Notes: generated by a model from the letters alone, not told the origin. Numbered from the stretch's first letter, positions 37,408 through 47,005 are shown. The stretch is DNA of 64,000 nt from Rhodococcus oxybenzonivorans (GCF_003130705.1 NZ_CP021356.1:124001-188000), one strand, 5' to 3'. Made by a program: numbers and translations.

Positions 37408-38621
37408 ACGCCAGGATCCTGGCCAAGCTAGAAGTATGCCCTCTGCTCGTTACCGCGCCCGGCGGCACCGCCGTCCGCTTGTCGATAGAACGTTCCATCC
37501 GGGAATACGGCTGGCGCTTGGCTGCCAGCGGCGCCGAGGCGAACATTCTCGTCGTAGCAGGGCTGGAACATGACACTGTCGAATCTTATGTACGGGTGCT
37601 GTGGAAGTCCATGCCGGAGCCACGAATTCGTGTGGACATATCGGACCTCACCTCTTCCATCAGCGATCTCGCGGATGCCGCGGCCCGGCTCCGCTCGGGT
37701 GTCCACCAGACGGCGAACCATACGCCCTCTGGCACGAACGACAACGGCGTCGACGCGCCCGCCGGGCAGCCGGACGGGGAGCGCGATCCGCACAATCCTC
37801 ATCACGGCCACAATATGGACATGGAGGACAGAGACGCCCCAGACCACACGCATCACGGCCACAATATGGCGTCCATGGAAATGCCGGGAGGCATTCCCAT
37901 GGCCGATCGTGCAGAGGACCGCGACGGGCTGAAACTCGATGTCCTGACTGTCCCCTTTGGTCCGGCGACGCCACACTGGCCTACGGGCCTTCTGATTCAA
38001 ACGAAGCTGCAAGGCGACGTCATTCAGAAAGCGGACGTGTCAGCCCTAGCGCCGGACCGTCCGGACGATGCATTCTGGCTTCAGCCCTGGGTGAAGGCCC
38101 TGGCTGGCGATCCGATTAGCATCTCGTACGCGACCAGACGACTGATCGCGTACCGTCTGGATTCGTGTGCGACTCTCTTGTCGGTTGTCGGGTGGGACTA
38201 CGCATCGATCACCGCAAGCCGGCTCAGAGACAACATACTTTCCGGCCCGTTGGCGAGCGGTGATATAAGTCGGCTTCGCCGCTGGACTAATCGCGTGATG
38301 CACTCGCGAGTGCTTCGCTGGTCTCTTTCCGGGCTGGGTGCGATTCGCGCTGACCCGACGACACCGACGAGACTGGCGGGCGATGCATTAGACCGGCTAC
38401 GCACGATGCTCACCGAGATATTGGATGCTCTCCCGCATCTGGACGACGCGGCGCCGTTAATCTCATACGGATTCGCGGCTGAGCAGAGATCCGACGTGGA
38501 GTGGATCCTGGACTCTCTCCCGAACTTGTTGTTGGGAACAGAGTTAGCAGAAACGAGATTGATTGTGGCGAGCTTGGATCCTGACGTCGAGGCGTTGGCC
38601 ATCGGTCGGCATCATGGTTGA
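37404..38621 (+). CDS. NuoB/NuoD-like fusion with His/Met-rich linker and no Fe-S ligands
   Basis: 405 residues. Residues 1-100 resemble the NuoB fold (ANILVVAGLEHDTVESYV, SMPEPRIRVDI) but only two Cys exist in the whole protein, so the N2 cluster cannot be bound. A linker at about 130-166 is rich in His and Met, with HHGHNM repeated twice from an exact 18-bp DNA repeat. The remainder starts like NuoD (LTVPFGPATPHWPTGLLIQT, then KLQGDVIQKADV). It may be an adaptor of a complex I-like membrane module, with the linker binding metal. The assignment to NuoB/D is by resemblance and position. Confidence 0.6.
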   Translation: MNARILAKLEVCPLLVTAPGGTAVRLSIERSIREYGWRLAASGAEANILVVAGLEHDTVESYVRVLWKSMPEPRIRVDISDLTSSISDLADAAARLRSGVHQTANHTPSGTNDNGVDAPAGQPDGERDPHNPHHGHNMDMEDRDAPDHTHHGHNMASMEMPGGIPMADRAEDRDGLKLDVLTVPFGPATPHWPTGLLIQTKLQGDVIQKADVSALAPDRPDDAFWLQPWVKALAGDPISISYATRRLIAYRLDSCATLLSVVGWDYASITASRLRDNILSGPLASGDISRLRRWTNRVMHSRVLRWSLSGLGAIRADPTTPTRLAGDALDRLRTMLTEILDALPHLDDAAPLISYGFAAEQRSDVEWILDSLPNLLLGTELAETRLIVASLDPDVEALAIGRHHG

Positions 38622-38981
38622 GGTGGTGCCCTGGTGGGGCGCGGCGCTGTTGCCGGTTATCGTCGGGATCTATGTTGTTGTGGCCGTCACCGTCGACGCA
38701 GTGGGGAGGGCCCGGGTCGACGGGTCACCGTTGGGTATGCACTGGGATACCCACTTCGTTCGGTTGCGGGACTACTGATTCAGCAACGTCGTCATACCGT
38801 TGCCGCTGATCTCATCTTGTGGCGCGCAGGTGGCATTACGTTGCTGCTCGCCGGTGTGTTGGCATCGATCGTCACGCCCTTGGGTCGGGGTTGTCGCCGA
38901 CTTCTCCGTCGGTGTGGTGTGGTTCAACGCCATGGAAATCCTCGCTTGGGCCGCTGTCTGGCTTACCGGGTGGGGGCCTAA
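38614..38981 (+). pseudogene. nuoH: NuoH-like subunit, frameshifted and truncated by a mobile element
   Basis: The ATG overlaps the end of the previous gene. The first segment is WWGAALLPVIVGIYVVVAVT. After a one-base shift in a GGG run (about 38745) it reads YPLRSVAGLLIQQRRHTVAA then DLILWRAGG. After another shift it reads VADFSVGVVWFNAMEILAWA then AVWLTGWGPN. There it is cut exactly at the CTAA target site of the compound element (38978-38981). The rest of nuoH and the genes up to the end of nuoM are missing from the other side. Confidence 0.75.
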
Positions 38982-39362
38982 TACTGCAACGGCACTTGCT
39001 TGACAGGTAGTCGATAATGGTTGGGTGGTTGTCGATCTGGTTGCTGCCGAGTTGGAAGCGTTGCACGAGCGGATTTCTGGTCGGTTCATCCGGTCGGAGC
39101 CACGGTCTCGGGTCCGGGAGTATGTCGCGGGTTTGGTTGCGGGTCTGGAACGCAAGAACGGGTGGACACTGGCCGAGCGGGCCGGCGAGATGAGCCCGGA
39201 CGGGATGCAACGGTTGCTGCGGCGGGCGGACTGGGACGTCGACGGGGTCCGTGACGACGTCCGCGATTACGTGGTCGAACGCCTCGGTGATTCGGCCGGG
39301 GTGTTGATCGTCGACCTATGCCGAGTCGGTAACTATGCCGAGGTGCAGCTGGGGTGATGTGA
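38982..39362 (+). repeat. Left 381-bp inverted repeat of the compound element
   Basis: Inverted copy of 45058-45438 with only a few base differences (for example AGCTG versus GGCTG near the inner edge). It includes the IS701-like terminal sequence and the first third of a transposase gene. Confidence 0.9.
39025..39357 (+). pseudogene. IS701-family transposase, N-terminal fragment (left)
   Basis: 110 residues. ALHERISGRFIRSEPRSRV, then LERKNGWTLAERAGEMSPDG and ADWDVDGVRDDVRDYVVERL, form the typical N-terminus of IS701-family DDE transposases. After GVLIVD the sequence departs from the family, so the catalytic core is absent. The same fragment is present inverted at 45063-45395. Confidence 0.85.
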
Positions 39363-39415
39363 ACTACCGTCCCGTGGTGGGCTTCTGGCTGACGTGCGAG
39401 GTCTGCGGGTCGGCA

Positions 39416-39650
39416 TTATTGCAGGCCTTCCAGGAATGCCAGCAGGGCGTCGTTGGGGCGGTAGCGCCCAGGGGGCGTGGCTGTTGGGGCGGTGAGTTCT
39501 AGCGCCCGCTGTTTGATGGTCATGTCGGCGTGGAGATAGACGCTCGTCGAGCGGATGTCGTTGTGGCCCAGCCAGAGCGCGATGACCGCAGTATCCACGC
39601 CGGCGTGGAGTAGCGACATGGCGCAGCTGTGGCGCAGAACGTGGGGGCAC
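39416..39650 (-). pseudogene. Third tyrosine recombinase of the RIT trio, C-terminal half
   Basis: It encodes PHVLRHSCAMSLLHAG, WLGHNDIRSTSVYLHAD and ends RPNDALLAFLEGLQ, giving the HxxR, H and catalytic Tyr of a tyrosine recombinase. The N-terminal half is at 42053-42814. An IS21-type element separates them; removing it and one GCAC rejoins the frame as ADKLCPHVLRHS, for about 330 residues in all. Confidence 0.9.
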
Positions 39651-39788
39651 TGATGGCGCTCGCTGAAAATGCTCAGTTCTGCTTACCGAAAGTGCACACC
39701 CGTGTGGCTCCGCCGATGAGGGCGGGTCTCCTTCGATGCTGGTGGTCTCTGACCACGCACCAGCGATTCGAAGGAGACCCGCAATCTC

Positions 39789-41152
39789 ATGCTGACATGG
39801 GAGGAAGACGTGGAAGTACACGCACTGCACAAACAGGGCTGGACGATCTCGGCGATCGCCCGACACACCGGACGCAACCGCCGCACCATCCGCAACTACA
39901 TCAACGGCGTCACCACGCCAGGTGTCCGTAAACCCGCACGTGAAGACCCGTTCGAGCCGTTCATCGAGTACGTCACCTGCCGTCTGGCCGAGGACCCGCA
40001 CCTGTGGGCCCGCACCCTGTGCGACGAGCTCGAAGAGCTCGGGTACCGGCTGTCGTATCCGACGCTGACCCGGCAGATCCGCGACCGCAAACTCCGCCCG
40101 GTGTGCGGGGCCTGCGCGAACGCCACCGACCGGGTGAACGCGATGATCGACCATCCGCCCGGCGAGGAAACTCAGTGGGACTGGGTCGATCTGCCGAATC
40201 CACCCGCCTCCTGGGGATGGGGCGGGATGGCGCACCTGCTGGTCGGCTCCCTGGCGCATTCGGGGCGCTGGCGCGGGATCCTGGCACCGGCGATGACCCA
40301 ACCGCACCTGGTCGACGGCCTCGACCGGGTCAGCCGCCGGCTCGGCGGCGTGACGCGGGTGTGGCGGTTCGATCGGATGGCCACCGTCTGCCATCCCGAG
40401 TCGGGCCGGGTGACCGCGAGCTTCGCCGGCGTCGCGAAGCACTACGGCGTCTCGGTGGCGATCTGCCCACCTAAAGCCGGGAACCGCAAAGGTGTGGTCG
40501 AGAAGGCGAATCATACCGCCGCGCAACGATGGTGGCGCACCCTGCCGGACGACGTCACCGTCGAGCAGGCCCAACAACGCGTGGACGAGTTCTGCCGACT
40601 GCGGGGTGACACTCGGATGCGGGCCACCGCCAACGGCAAGGCGTCGGTGGCGACGGTGGCGGCCGCCGAACCGTTGACCGCGCTGCCGGCTACGCCGTAT
40701 CCGGCGATCCTCACCGAACCCCGGACCGCATCGCGGCAGGCGCTGGTGTCCTACCGCGGCAACCGGTACTCGGTGCCCCCGGAGCTGGCGTCGGCGCAGG
40801 TCACCGTCACCCAAGTCCTCGGATCGGAGGTGATCGACATCGTCACCACTGCGCAGATCACCATCGCCCGCCACCGCCTCGCCCCGGACGGCGCCGGAGT
40901 CACGGTCCGCGACCACGGCCATGTCTACGCGCTCGAGCAAGTGGCCATGGCGGCCGCCGGCTCCGCCGGTCGCCCGCACCGCCGGAAGGAACGGATCCCA
41001 CCCGGACCGCCGCGCTCGAGGCCGCGGACATGTTGCGCCGCAACACCACCGGAACCACCAGTGCGGTCGAACCCTCGGCTGCAACGGCCTCGACGGTCAT
41101 CGACCTGTCCACCTACGAGCGGGCCGCCCGCGGAAGGAACACCCTCGCATGA
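39789..41152 (+). pseudogene. istA: IstA transposase, one-base frameshift near the C-terminus
   Basis: The N-terminal HTH is ISAIARHTGRNRRTIRNYI. The DDE core includes ETQWDWVDLPNP, the region around FDRMATVCHPESGRV, and AGNRKGVVEKANHTAAQRWW. The last about 45 residues (ADMLRRNTTGTTSAVEPS, YERAARGRNTLA) lie in another frame. One extra C in the CCC at 40997-40999 restores them. The stop overlaps the istB ATG. With that repair the protein has a normal IstA length. Confidence 0.88.
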
Positions 41153-41990
41153 CCACCACCCCGAAACCTGATGCGGTGCCGGCGCCGAGCACCGCCGAGG
41201 CGGCCAGCCTCTACCAACGCCTGCGCGGCCATCTGGCCGTGCTCAAACTCCACGACGCCGCCCAAGCCCTGCCCGCGGTCCTCGACCGCGCCCAACAGAA
41301 CAACCTGTCGATGACCGCCACCCTGGAGGAGTTGCTCTCGATCGAGGTCGAGGCGACCGAGGCCCGCCGACTCGCCGGGCGATTGCGGTTTGCGTGCCTG
41401 CCGACACCGGCGTCGCTCGAGGACTTCGACTTCGACGCCGCCGCGGGCCTCGACCGGAGGCTGATCGCCGAGCTCGAGACCTGCCGCTATCTCGAAACCG
41501 CGACGAACCTGCTGCTTATCGGCCCGCCTGGGGTCGGCAAGACACACCTGGCGGTCGGGCTGGCGCGGGCCGCGGTGCACGCCGGCTACCGCACCTACTT
41601 CACCACTGCCGCGGACCTCGCCGCCCGCTGTCATCGGGCCGCGATCGAGGGCCGGTGGGCGACGACGATGCGGTTCTTCGCCGGCCCACCCTGCTGGTCG
41701 TCGATGAACTGGGCTATCTCCCATTGCCAGGCGAGGCGGCGTCGGCGTTGTTTCAGGTTGTCACGCAACGGTATTTGAAGACATCGATCATCATGACGAC
41801 AAACCGCAGTGTCGGCGAGTGGGGTCAGGTCCTCGGTGACACCACGGTCGCCGCGGCCATGCTCGACCGGCTACTGCACCGGTCCGTGGTGCTCAATCTG
41901 GACGGGGACTCCTACCGCCTTCGTGATCATCACGCCCGCTCCGAAAACCTTCGCAAAGCCACCACCACACCCCGCCAACCGCTACAGTAA
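41149..41990 (+). pseudogene. istB: IstB ATPase helper, one-base frameshift
   Basis: Walker A is LLIGPPGVGKTHLAVGLARA. The frame breaks after RFFAGP at 41695-41697 (a CCC run) and continues in the next frame with LLVVDELGYLPLPGE (Walker B), SIIMTTNRSVGEW and HRSVVLNLDGDSYRLRDH. One extra C joins them into about 281 residues, normal for IstB. The repair pattern is the same as in istA. Confidence 0.9.
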
Positions 41991-42052
41991 TCACCGCTCA
42001 CAGGTGGGCACTTTCACCGAGCATGTCTGAGCACTTTCGCCGAGCGTCATCA

Positions 42053-42814
42053 GCACAGCTTGTCCGCGCGGATCGATGGGCATTGTTGGGCGGCGGTGAC
42101 GGCGTGTTCGTGGACGAGGCGTTGAACGGCGTCGGCGCTCAGGCGCCGTCCCGTGCGGGTAGGAAATAGCGGCTGGTCGGGTTGGCCGGCGCGCTCGGCC
42201 ATCCACACGCGAACAACGGATTGGGTAGCGGTGGTCAACGGAACGGCCCGGTGCTTGCGGCCTTTGCCGACGCATCGGACATTCGCGCCGGCACCGAGAG
42301 TGATATCTGCGCAGACCAGGGCGGTCAGCTCGGAGAGACGAAGACCAGTCTGGAGTGCCACCAGCAGCAGCGCGCGATCGCGGCGACCTTCCCATCGGGT
42401 CCGGTCGGGTGCGGCGACCAAGGCGTCGATCTCTGCAGCGGTGAGGAACGATACGAGCTGCTTGTCGAACCGCTTGGCGGGGATGGCAAGGACTCGCTGG
42501 ATCAGCTCGGCGTGCTCAGGGTGTCGCAGTGCCGCGTAGGTGAACAGCGATCGGATCGCGGTCAGTCGCAGGTTGCGCGTTCTCGGGCTGTTGTTACGGT
42601 CGGTTTCGAGGTGATCGAGAAACGCGCCGATCGTCTCGGCGTCGAGGTCGTCCCAACACAGGTCGCTGGGCTTCGTGCCGGATGTCTCTTGCACGAACAC
42701 GAACAGCAGCTTGAGCGAATCCCGATAGGAGGCGATCGTGCGCGGGCTGACCCGGCGTTGTCTGGCCAGGCGGTCGGTGAAGAAGCTCTGCAGGGTGGGG
42801 GCGATTGGACTCAT
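42053..42814 (-). pseudogene. Third tyrosine recombinase of the RIT trio, N-terminal half
   Basis: 254 codons. The SAM-like core-binding domain is QSFFTDRLARQRRVSPRTIA. The catalytic domain opens with LQTGLRLSELTALVCADI (first Arg) and CVGKGRKHRAVPL (Lys). It stops where the IS21-type element inserted, just before the HxxR box. The ATG overlaps the stop of the second recombinase by 4 bp. Confidence 0.9.
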
Positions 42815-43758
42815 CGGCCCATCACCTCCCGCGACAGCTCGAGCCGAGCGGCGGCCAATGCGAGTAGTTCAGGCTGTGCGGAGAAATACCAGTAGGTCGA
42901 CCGCGGATCTCGATGCCCCAGGTAGGTCGACAGGGTCTGCAATTGGGCTTCGACGTCCACGCCCGCTCGATACCACTCGAGTAGGGTGCGCACCGCGAAT
43001 GTGTGACGTAGGTCGTGAATTCGTGGTGGATGTTCGGCTCCGGTGCCGATTCCGGCATCGTCGCAGAGCCGCCGGAAGGTCAGCTGGACGTGCTGGTAGA
43101 TCATTCTGGTGCCTGCCATCGAGACGAAGAAGCTCTGGGCGGTGGTCTGCGGGCAGATCCAATCGCGGGTCCGGGTGTATCGGTCGAGCGCGGTGAGGGT
43201 GGACGCGTGCACGGGAACCAGTCTGGTTTTTCCAAACTTCGACTGGCGGATCGTCAATACCGCATCGGCCCAGTCGATATCGCCGCGACCGAGCCGGATC
43301 GCTTCCCCTACCCGCATTCCGGTTGCCACCAGCAGCCCGATCAACGTTTCGTGGGTGGCCGCGGGCAGCGGCCAGTGCAAACGCCGCGCCCCGGCCATCA
43401 AAGTGTCGATGTCGGTCGGGCTGTAAATGTACGGCGGCCGCCACCGTCGCCGATTCGAAAGGAGCCCCGGTGGCGGCACCTCGGTGCGGGTGTCGATTCC
43501 GGCCATGTAGCGGGCGAAGCTGCGGGCGACGGTCATCCGCCTTGGCCCGACAGTGGTGTTCGGGTCGACGTCGGGCCCCTGCGCCCAGGCGAGGGCCGCT
43601 GCGACGGTGATCGTGGGGGTGCCAGTGGCATCGAGGTAGGCGACGAACCGCGGCAGCTGGCGGTGGTATGCAGCCAGGTCGTGGCCCAGACTGTTACGCA
43701 GCCGTAGGTAGTCTTCGGCAGCGTCGGCCAGGGCGCTCATCGCGCACCTCCGGGCCAA
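42811..43758 (-). CDS. Second tyrosine recombinase of the RIT trio
   Basis: 315 residues. Catalytic residues are visible in VATGMRVGEAIRLGRGDI (Arg), KFGKTRLVPVH (Lys), RIHDLRHTFAVRTLL (HxxR), LGHRDPRSTYWYFS (His and Tyr). It overlaps the first recombinase by 22 bp and the third by 4 bp, the signature arrangement of Recombinase-In-Trio elements. It appears intact. Confidence 0.92.
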   Translation of the reverse strand: MARRCAMSALADAAEDYLRLRNSLGHDLAAYHRQLPRFVAYLDATGTPTITVAAALAWAQGPDVDPNTTVGPRRMTVARSFARYMAGIDTRTEVPPPGLLSNRRRWRPPYIYSPTDIDTLMAGARRLHWPLPAATHETLIGLLVATGMRVGEAIRLGRGDIDWADAVLTIRQSKFGKTRLVPVHASTLTALDRYTRTRDWICPQTTAQSFFVSMAGTRMIYQHVQLTFRRLCDDAGIGTGAEHPPRIHDLRHTFAVRTLLEWYRAGVDVEAQLQTLSTYLGHRDPRSTYWYFSAQPELLALAAARLELSREVMGR

Positions 43759-44939
43759 GGTGCAGCGATCGTCCGCAAGGTGTCGAAGTCGACCTTCGCG
43801 TAGATGGCCGTCGTGGCAAGGTCGCGATGCCGCAACACCTGGCTCACCTCGACGAGTGTGGCTCCCCGCCGCAACATCTCCGTTGCCAGCGAATGCCGTA
43901 GCCGGTGCGCGCCCACACGGGGCAGGCCGGCGCGATCACAGGCGCGATGGGTGACGTCGCTGACCAGGCCCGGTGTGATCGCACGCCTCGGCGCCTTGCA
44001 TGTCACGAAGATCTGGTGGAGTCTCACCTCCGGACGGGCCTGCGCCAAGTACGCGGCCAACGCCTCGCCGACGTCGCGTGGCAAAGGCATGCCGTCCTCG
44101 CGAGATGCCTTTCCCCTCAGTACGATTTGCCCGGTTCGCCAGTCGATGTCGCTCAGCTCCAGTCGCGCCACTTCCACTGACCGCAAGCCCAGTCGGGCGA
44201 CCAGCGTGAGTATTGCGAAGTCTCGGATGCCCGTGGGGTCGGTCCGGTCGCAGGTGTCGAGTAGCCGCTGCACGTCCGCAGCAGCGATTGCCTTGGGAAC
44301 GCCCGTGTCGTGCCAGCCGGCGACCGGCGGCAAGGCCGTGGCAAGCGGCTGTGGCGTCAGGCCGGCCAGATACAGAAACTTCAGCAGCGACCGCAGCTCC
44401 GCCACACGCCCCTTGGTCGAGCCGACGCTGAGGCGGCCGCTTTCCCGCAACAGAAACGCCACAACGTCTGCCCCGGTGAGGCTTCCGACCCAGCCACTGT
44501 CCTCGGTTACCCGCTGCGACAAGAACGAGCGCGCCAATTTCGCGTAACGCACAACCGTCGCATCCGCCAATCTCCGATCGGCGACGAGCCAACTACGATA
44601 GTGCGCCACCAGCTCCTCGACCGGTGTGACCGGCGCGGCGGCCCCGACCAGCACACCCACGTGTTCCAGATAATTCAGTAGGGGATCCAACCCACGCGGC
44701 CCCGGCGCGCAATGCATTCCGGCGTCGCGGCACGCACTGCGGAACTCTGCCACCACGACCCGGTCGAGGCCCTCTGGAGCGAGATCTCGCACATCCATCC
44801 ACCGGCCGAGATCGCCCGCGATGGCCAGCATGTTCACAACCGAGCCCCGCGTGTATCCCAGCCCCAACAGCCACGTCCGATAGCCCTCGATAAAGGGCCC
44901 CATCCGGCCAGGCTTCCTTCTCGTGCTCGTGCGGGTCAT
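43737..44939 (-). CDS. First tyrosine recombinase of the RIT trio
   Basis: 400 residues, the longest of the trio as usual for RIT elements. Catalytic residues are in LVARLGLRSVEVARLELSDI, VLRGKASREDGMPLP, GAHRLRHSLATEMLRRG and LRHRDLATTAIYAKV. An extra N-terminal region of about 90 residues (GYRTWLLGLGYTRGSVVNML) precedes the core-binding domain. It appears intact. Confidence 0.92.
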   Translation of the reverse strand: MTRTSTRRKPGRMGPFIEGYRTWLLGLGYTRGSVVNMLAIAGDLGRWMDVRDLAPEGLDRVVVAEFRSACRDAGMHCAPGPRGLDPLLNYLEHVGVLVGAAAPVTPVEELVAHYRSWLVADRRLADATVVRYAKLARSFLSQRVTEDSGWVGSLTGADVVAFLLRESGRLSVGSTKGRVAELRSLLKFLYLAGLTPQPLATALPPVAGWHDTGVPKAIAAADVQRLLDTCDRTDPTGIRDFAILTLVARLGLRSVEVARLELSDIDWRTGQIVLRGKASREDGMPLPRDVGEALAAYLAQARPEVRLHQIFVTCKAPRRAITPGLVSDVTHRACDRAGLPRVGAHRLRHSLATEMLRRGATLVEVSQVLRHRDLATTAIYAKVDFDTLRTIAAPWPGGAR

Positions 44940-45057
44940 GACCCGCCTCCATTCCCGGAGCGCCGTGCTCCGACAAAAGAAGCGTCAACCCGCCGACGAG
45001 ACTATGCCGACCCGTTCGAGCGTTCATCATCCAGACCGCCACTCCCGGCACGGCGGA

Positions 45058-45438
45058 TCACATCACCCCAGCCGCACCTCGGCATAGTTACCGACTCGGC
45101 ATAGGTCGACGATCAACACCCCGGCCGAATCACCGAGGCGTTCGACCACGTAATCGCGGACGTCGTCACGGACCCCGTCGACGTCCCAGTCCGCCCGCCG
45201 CAGCAACCGTTGCATCCCGTCCGGGCTCATCTCGCCGGCCCGCTCGGCCAGTGTCCACCCGTTCTTGCGTTCCAGACCCGCAACCAAACCCGCGACATAC
45301 TCCTGGACCCGAGACCGTGGCTCCGACCGGATGAACCGACCAGAAATCCGCTCGTGCAACGCTTCCAACTCGGCAGCAACCAGATCGACAACCACCCAAC
45401 CATTATCGACTACCTGTCAAGCAAGTGCCGTTGCAGTA
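45058..45438 (-). repeat. Right 381-bp inverted repeat of the compound element
   Basis: Inverted counterpart of 38982-39362. It ends outward at the TACTGCAACGG terminus and is followed by CTAA. Confidence 0.9.
45063..45395 (-). pseudogene. IS701-family transposase, N-terminal fragment (right)
   Basis: 110 residues differing from the left copy at only a couple of positions (VQEYVAG versus VREYVAG; VRLG versus VQLG). It lacks the catalytic core. Confidence 0.85.
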
Positions 45439-45442
45439 CTAA

Positions 45443-45537
45443 TCGTTGCGTCGGTAATCATCGGCCTCTTCCCGCGCTTCCTACTCGATGTGATTGAACC
45501 GTCCTCCCGCGCCCTTCTCCTTCTGCTGGATCGCTGA
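45443..45537 (+). pseudogene. nuoM: NuoM-like subunit, last 30 codons only
   Basis: The frame directly after the element reads VASVIIGLFPRFLLDVIEPS and ends LLLLDR, the final membrane helix typical of NuoM/NuoN-type antiporter-like subunits. The rest of the gene is gone. The stop is immediately followed by the nuoN-like start. Confidence 0.6.
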
Positions 45538-45538
45538 C

Positions 45539-46990
45539 ATGGGCGAGATGACCGGAGGGATGGGCACAGAACTCCTCCTCTTGCTGCCCGAAGCGCTTCT
45601 CGCGGCGTTCGCAGTCGCGGGTTTACTCCTCGGCTCATTCCTGCCTCGAAACCTCCAATGGGTTGTCCGAACGTTCGCCGCCGTTGGTGTCCTCTCCGCG
45701 TTGGTGGCCACCTTGACGGCCTGGGGCAAGGATCCGACGACGGTGTTCGACGCCAGCTACGCCATCGACTCGGCGACCAATGCGACGCGCATCATCGTCA
45801 CGGTATCCGCGCTGGTGGTCCTCGCGCTCTCGGCCCCCCGAGACCCGAAACAACACACGGGAATCCGAGTTCGTGGTCCTACTCCTACTTGGGGGTCTCG
45901 GCGCTGTCCTGCTTTCCGGGACCAGCGACCTGATGCTCCTCGTCGGCGCATATCTGCTTGCCAGTGTTCCGTTGTACGCGCTCACCGGCTTCGCAAAAGA
46001 TCCCGCCGGGACCGAAGCGGCCATGAATTATTACCTCCTCGGTGCACTGTTCGGCCCACGATGCTGTTCGGCCCACGATGCTGTTCGGCGCAACCATCGT
46101 GTTCGGGATCGGCGGCGCCACCGCGTACCACGCCCTCGCGGAGACTGCGTCCGCTGCGCCGCGAGGCGCATTTGCGATCGGGGCAGTCGCGCTACTGGCC
46201 GGTCTACTGTTCAAGGCCGGCGCGGTACCAACCCATTTCTGGGTGCTCGACGTGACAGAGGGTGCGCGCCCAGCCGTCGCTGCGTTCGTCACCACAGTGC
46301 CCAAGGTCGGTGCGGTGGTAGCGACCTACCGGCTAGCGGCCACACTCCTCGATGGGACAGAGTTGAATTAGCCTCTGCTGATCGCCGTGATCGCGGCCGC
46401 CACGATGACTCTCGGCAATCTCGCGGCGTTCTTCCAGACGAACGTCAGGCGACTGCTCGCTTACTCGACAATTAGTCAGGTCGGCTATCTACTCTCATCG
46501 CGGTGGCGGCCGAGGGGCGCAGCGACCTCGCCTTGCCCAGCGTCTTGCTCTACCTTGCGGCCTATGCGGTCACGAACCTCGGCGCGTTCGCGGTGGTCTG
46601 CGCCCTGCCGCAACTGAAGATACTGAGCGACTACCGGGGTCTACTACGTCGATACCCCTGGCTCGCCGTCAGCCTGGTGGTGTGCCTGCTCGGGGGCTTG
46701 TCGGCACTCCCCCCACGGGGCTATTCGCAGGGAAGCTCACGGTCTTCACTGCTGCCTTCGACGCTGGTCTCGGCTGGCTGGTGGTACTGGCCGCGGTAAA
46801 CACAGTGGCAAGTTCGTTCTACTACCTGAGGTGGATCGTGCCCGCGCTGGGAGGCGGCCCGGATATCTCCGAAACACCCGGCCGACCGCAGCGTACGGCG
46901 GTCTGCGCCCTTGCCGCGGTATCGGTGTTACTCGGAGTTCTCTCGGGACCAATTCTCGCCGTATTCGGTGGGCCGCTGGCCGCACGCTGA
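45539..46990 (+). pseudogene. nuoN: NuoN-like subunit, heavily decayed
   Basis: Family segments are scattered over three frames: [80 protein letters not shown] and GLFAGKLTVFTAAF. Lesions include a tandem 17-bp duplication at 46047-46080, a TAG at 46369-46371 where Trp is expected, and several one-base shifts. The gene cannot be functional, so the complex I-like operon is dead downstream of the NuoB/D-like protein. Confidence 0.85.
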
Positions 46991-47005
46991 CCCTCTACAC
47001 GGCGC

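Larger units (their letters stand above)
39651..42052 (+). mobile_element. IS21-family insertion sequence in the third recombinase gene
   Basis: 2402 bp. The left end begins TGATGGCGCTCGCTGAAAAT and the right end (read inward) TGATGACGCTCGGCGAAAGT, with internal repeats of the same type, typical of IS21 ends. It is flanked by GCAC on both sides (39647-39650 and 42053-42056). It carries istA and istB with ATGA overlap; both contain one-base frameshifts as sequenced. Confidence 0.92.
38982..45438. mobile_element. 6.46-kb compound element with 381-bp inverted IS701-like ends carrying a recombinase trio
   Basis: The two ends, 38982-39362 and 45058-45438, are near-identical inverted repeats beginning TACTGCAACGGCACTTGCTT. 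Both are flanked outside by CTAA (38978-38981 and 45439-45442), which fits the YTAR target preference of IS701-family elements. Inside are a three-recombinase (RIT) operon and an IS21-type insertion. Neither end holds a complete IS701 transposase, so mobility would need one supplied in trans. Because nuo sequence is missing between the flanks, two independent insertions followed by deletion are also possible. Confidence 0.75.

Noticed and set aside
39333..41084. A long minus-strand open frame opposite istA and the recombinase fragment
   Set aside because: It is antisense to well-supported istA and recombinase sequence, is Arg/His/Pro-rich and has no domain; a high-GC shadow frame.
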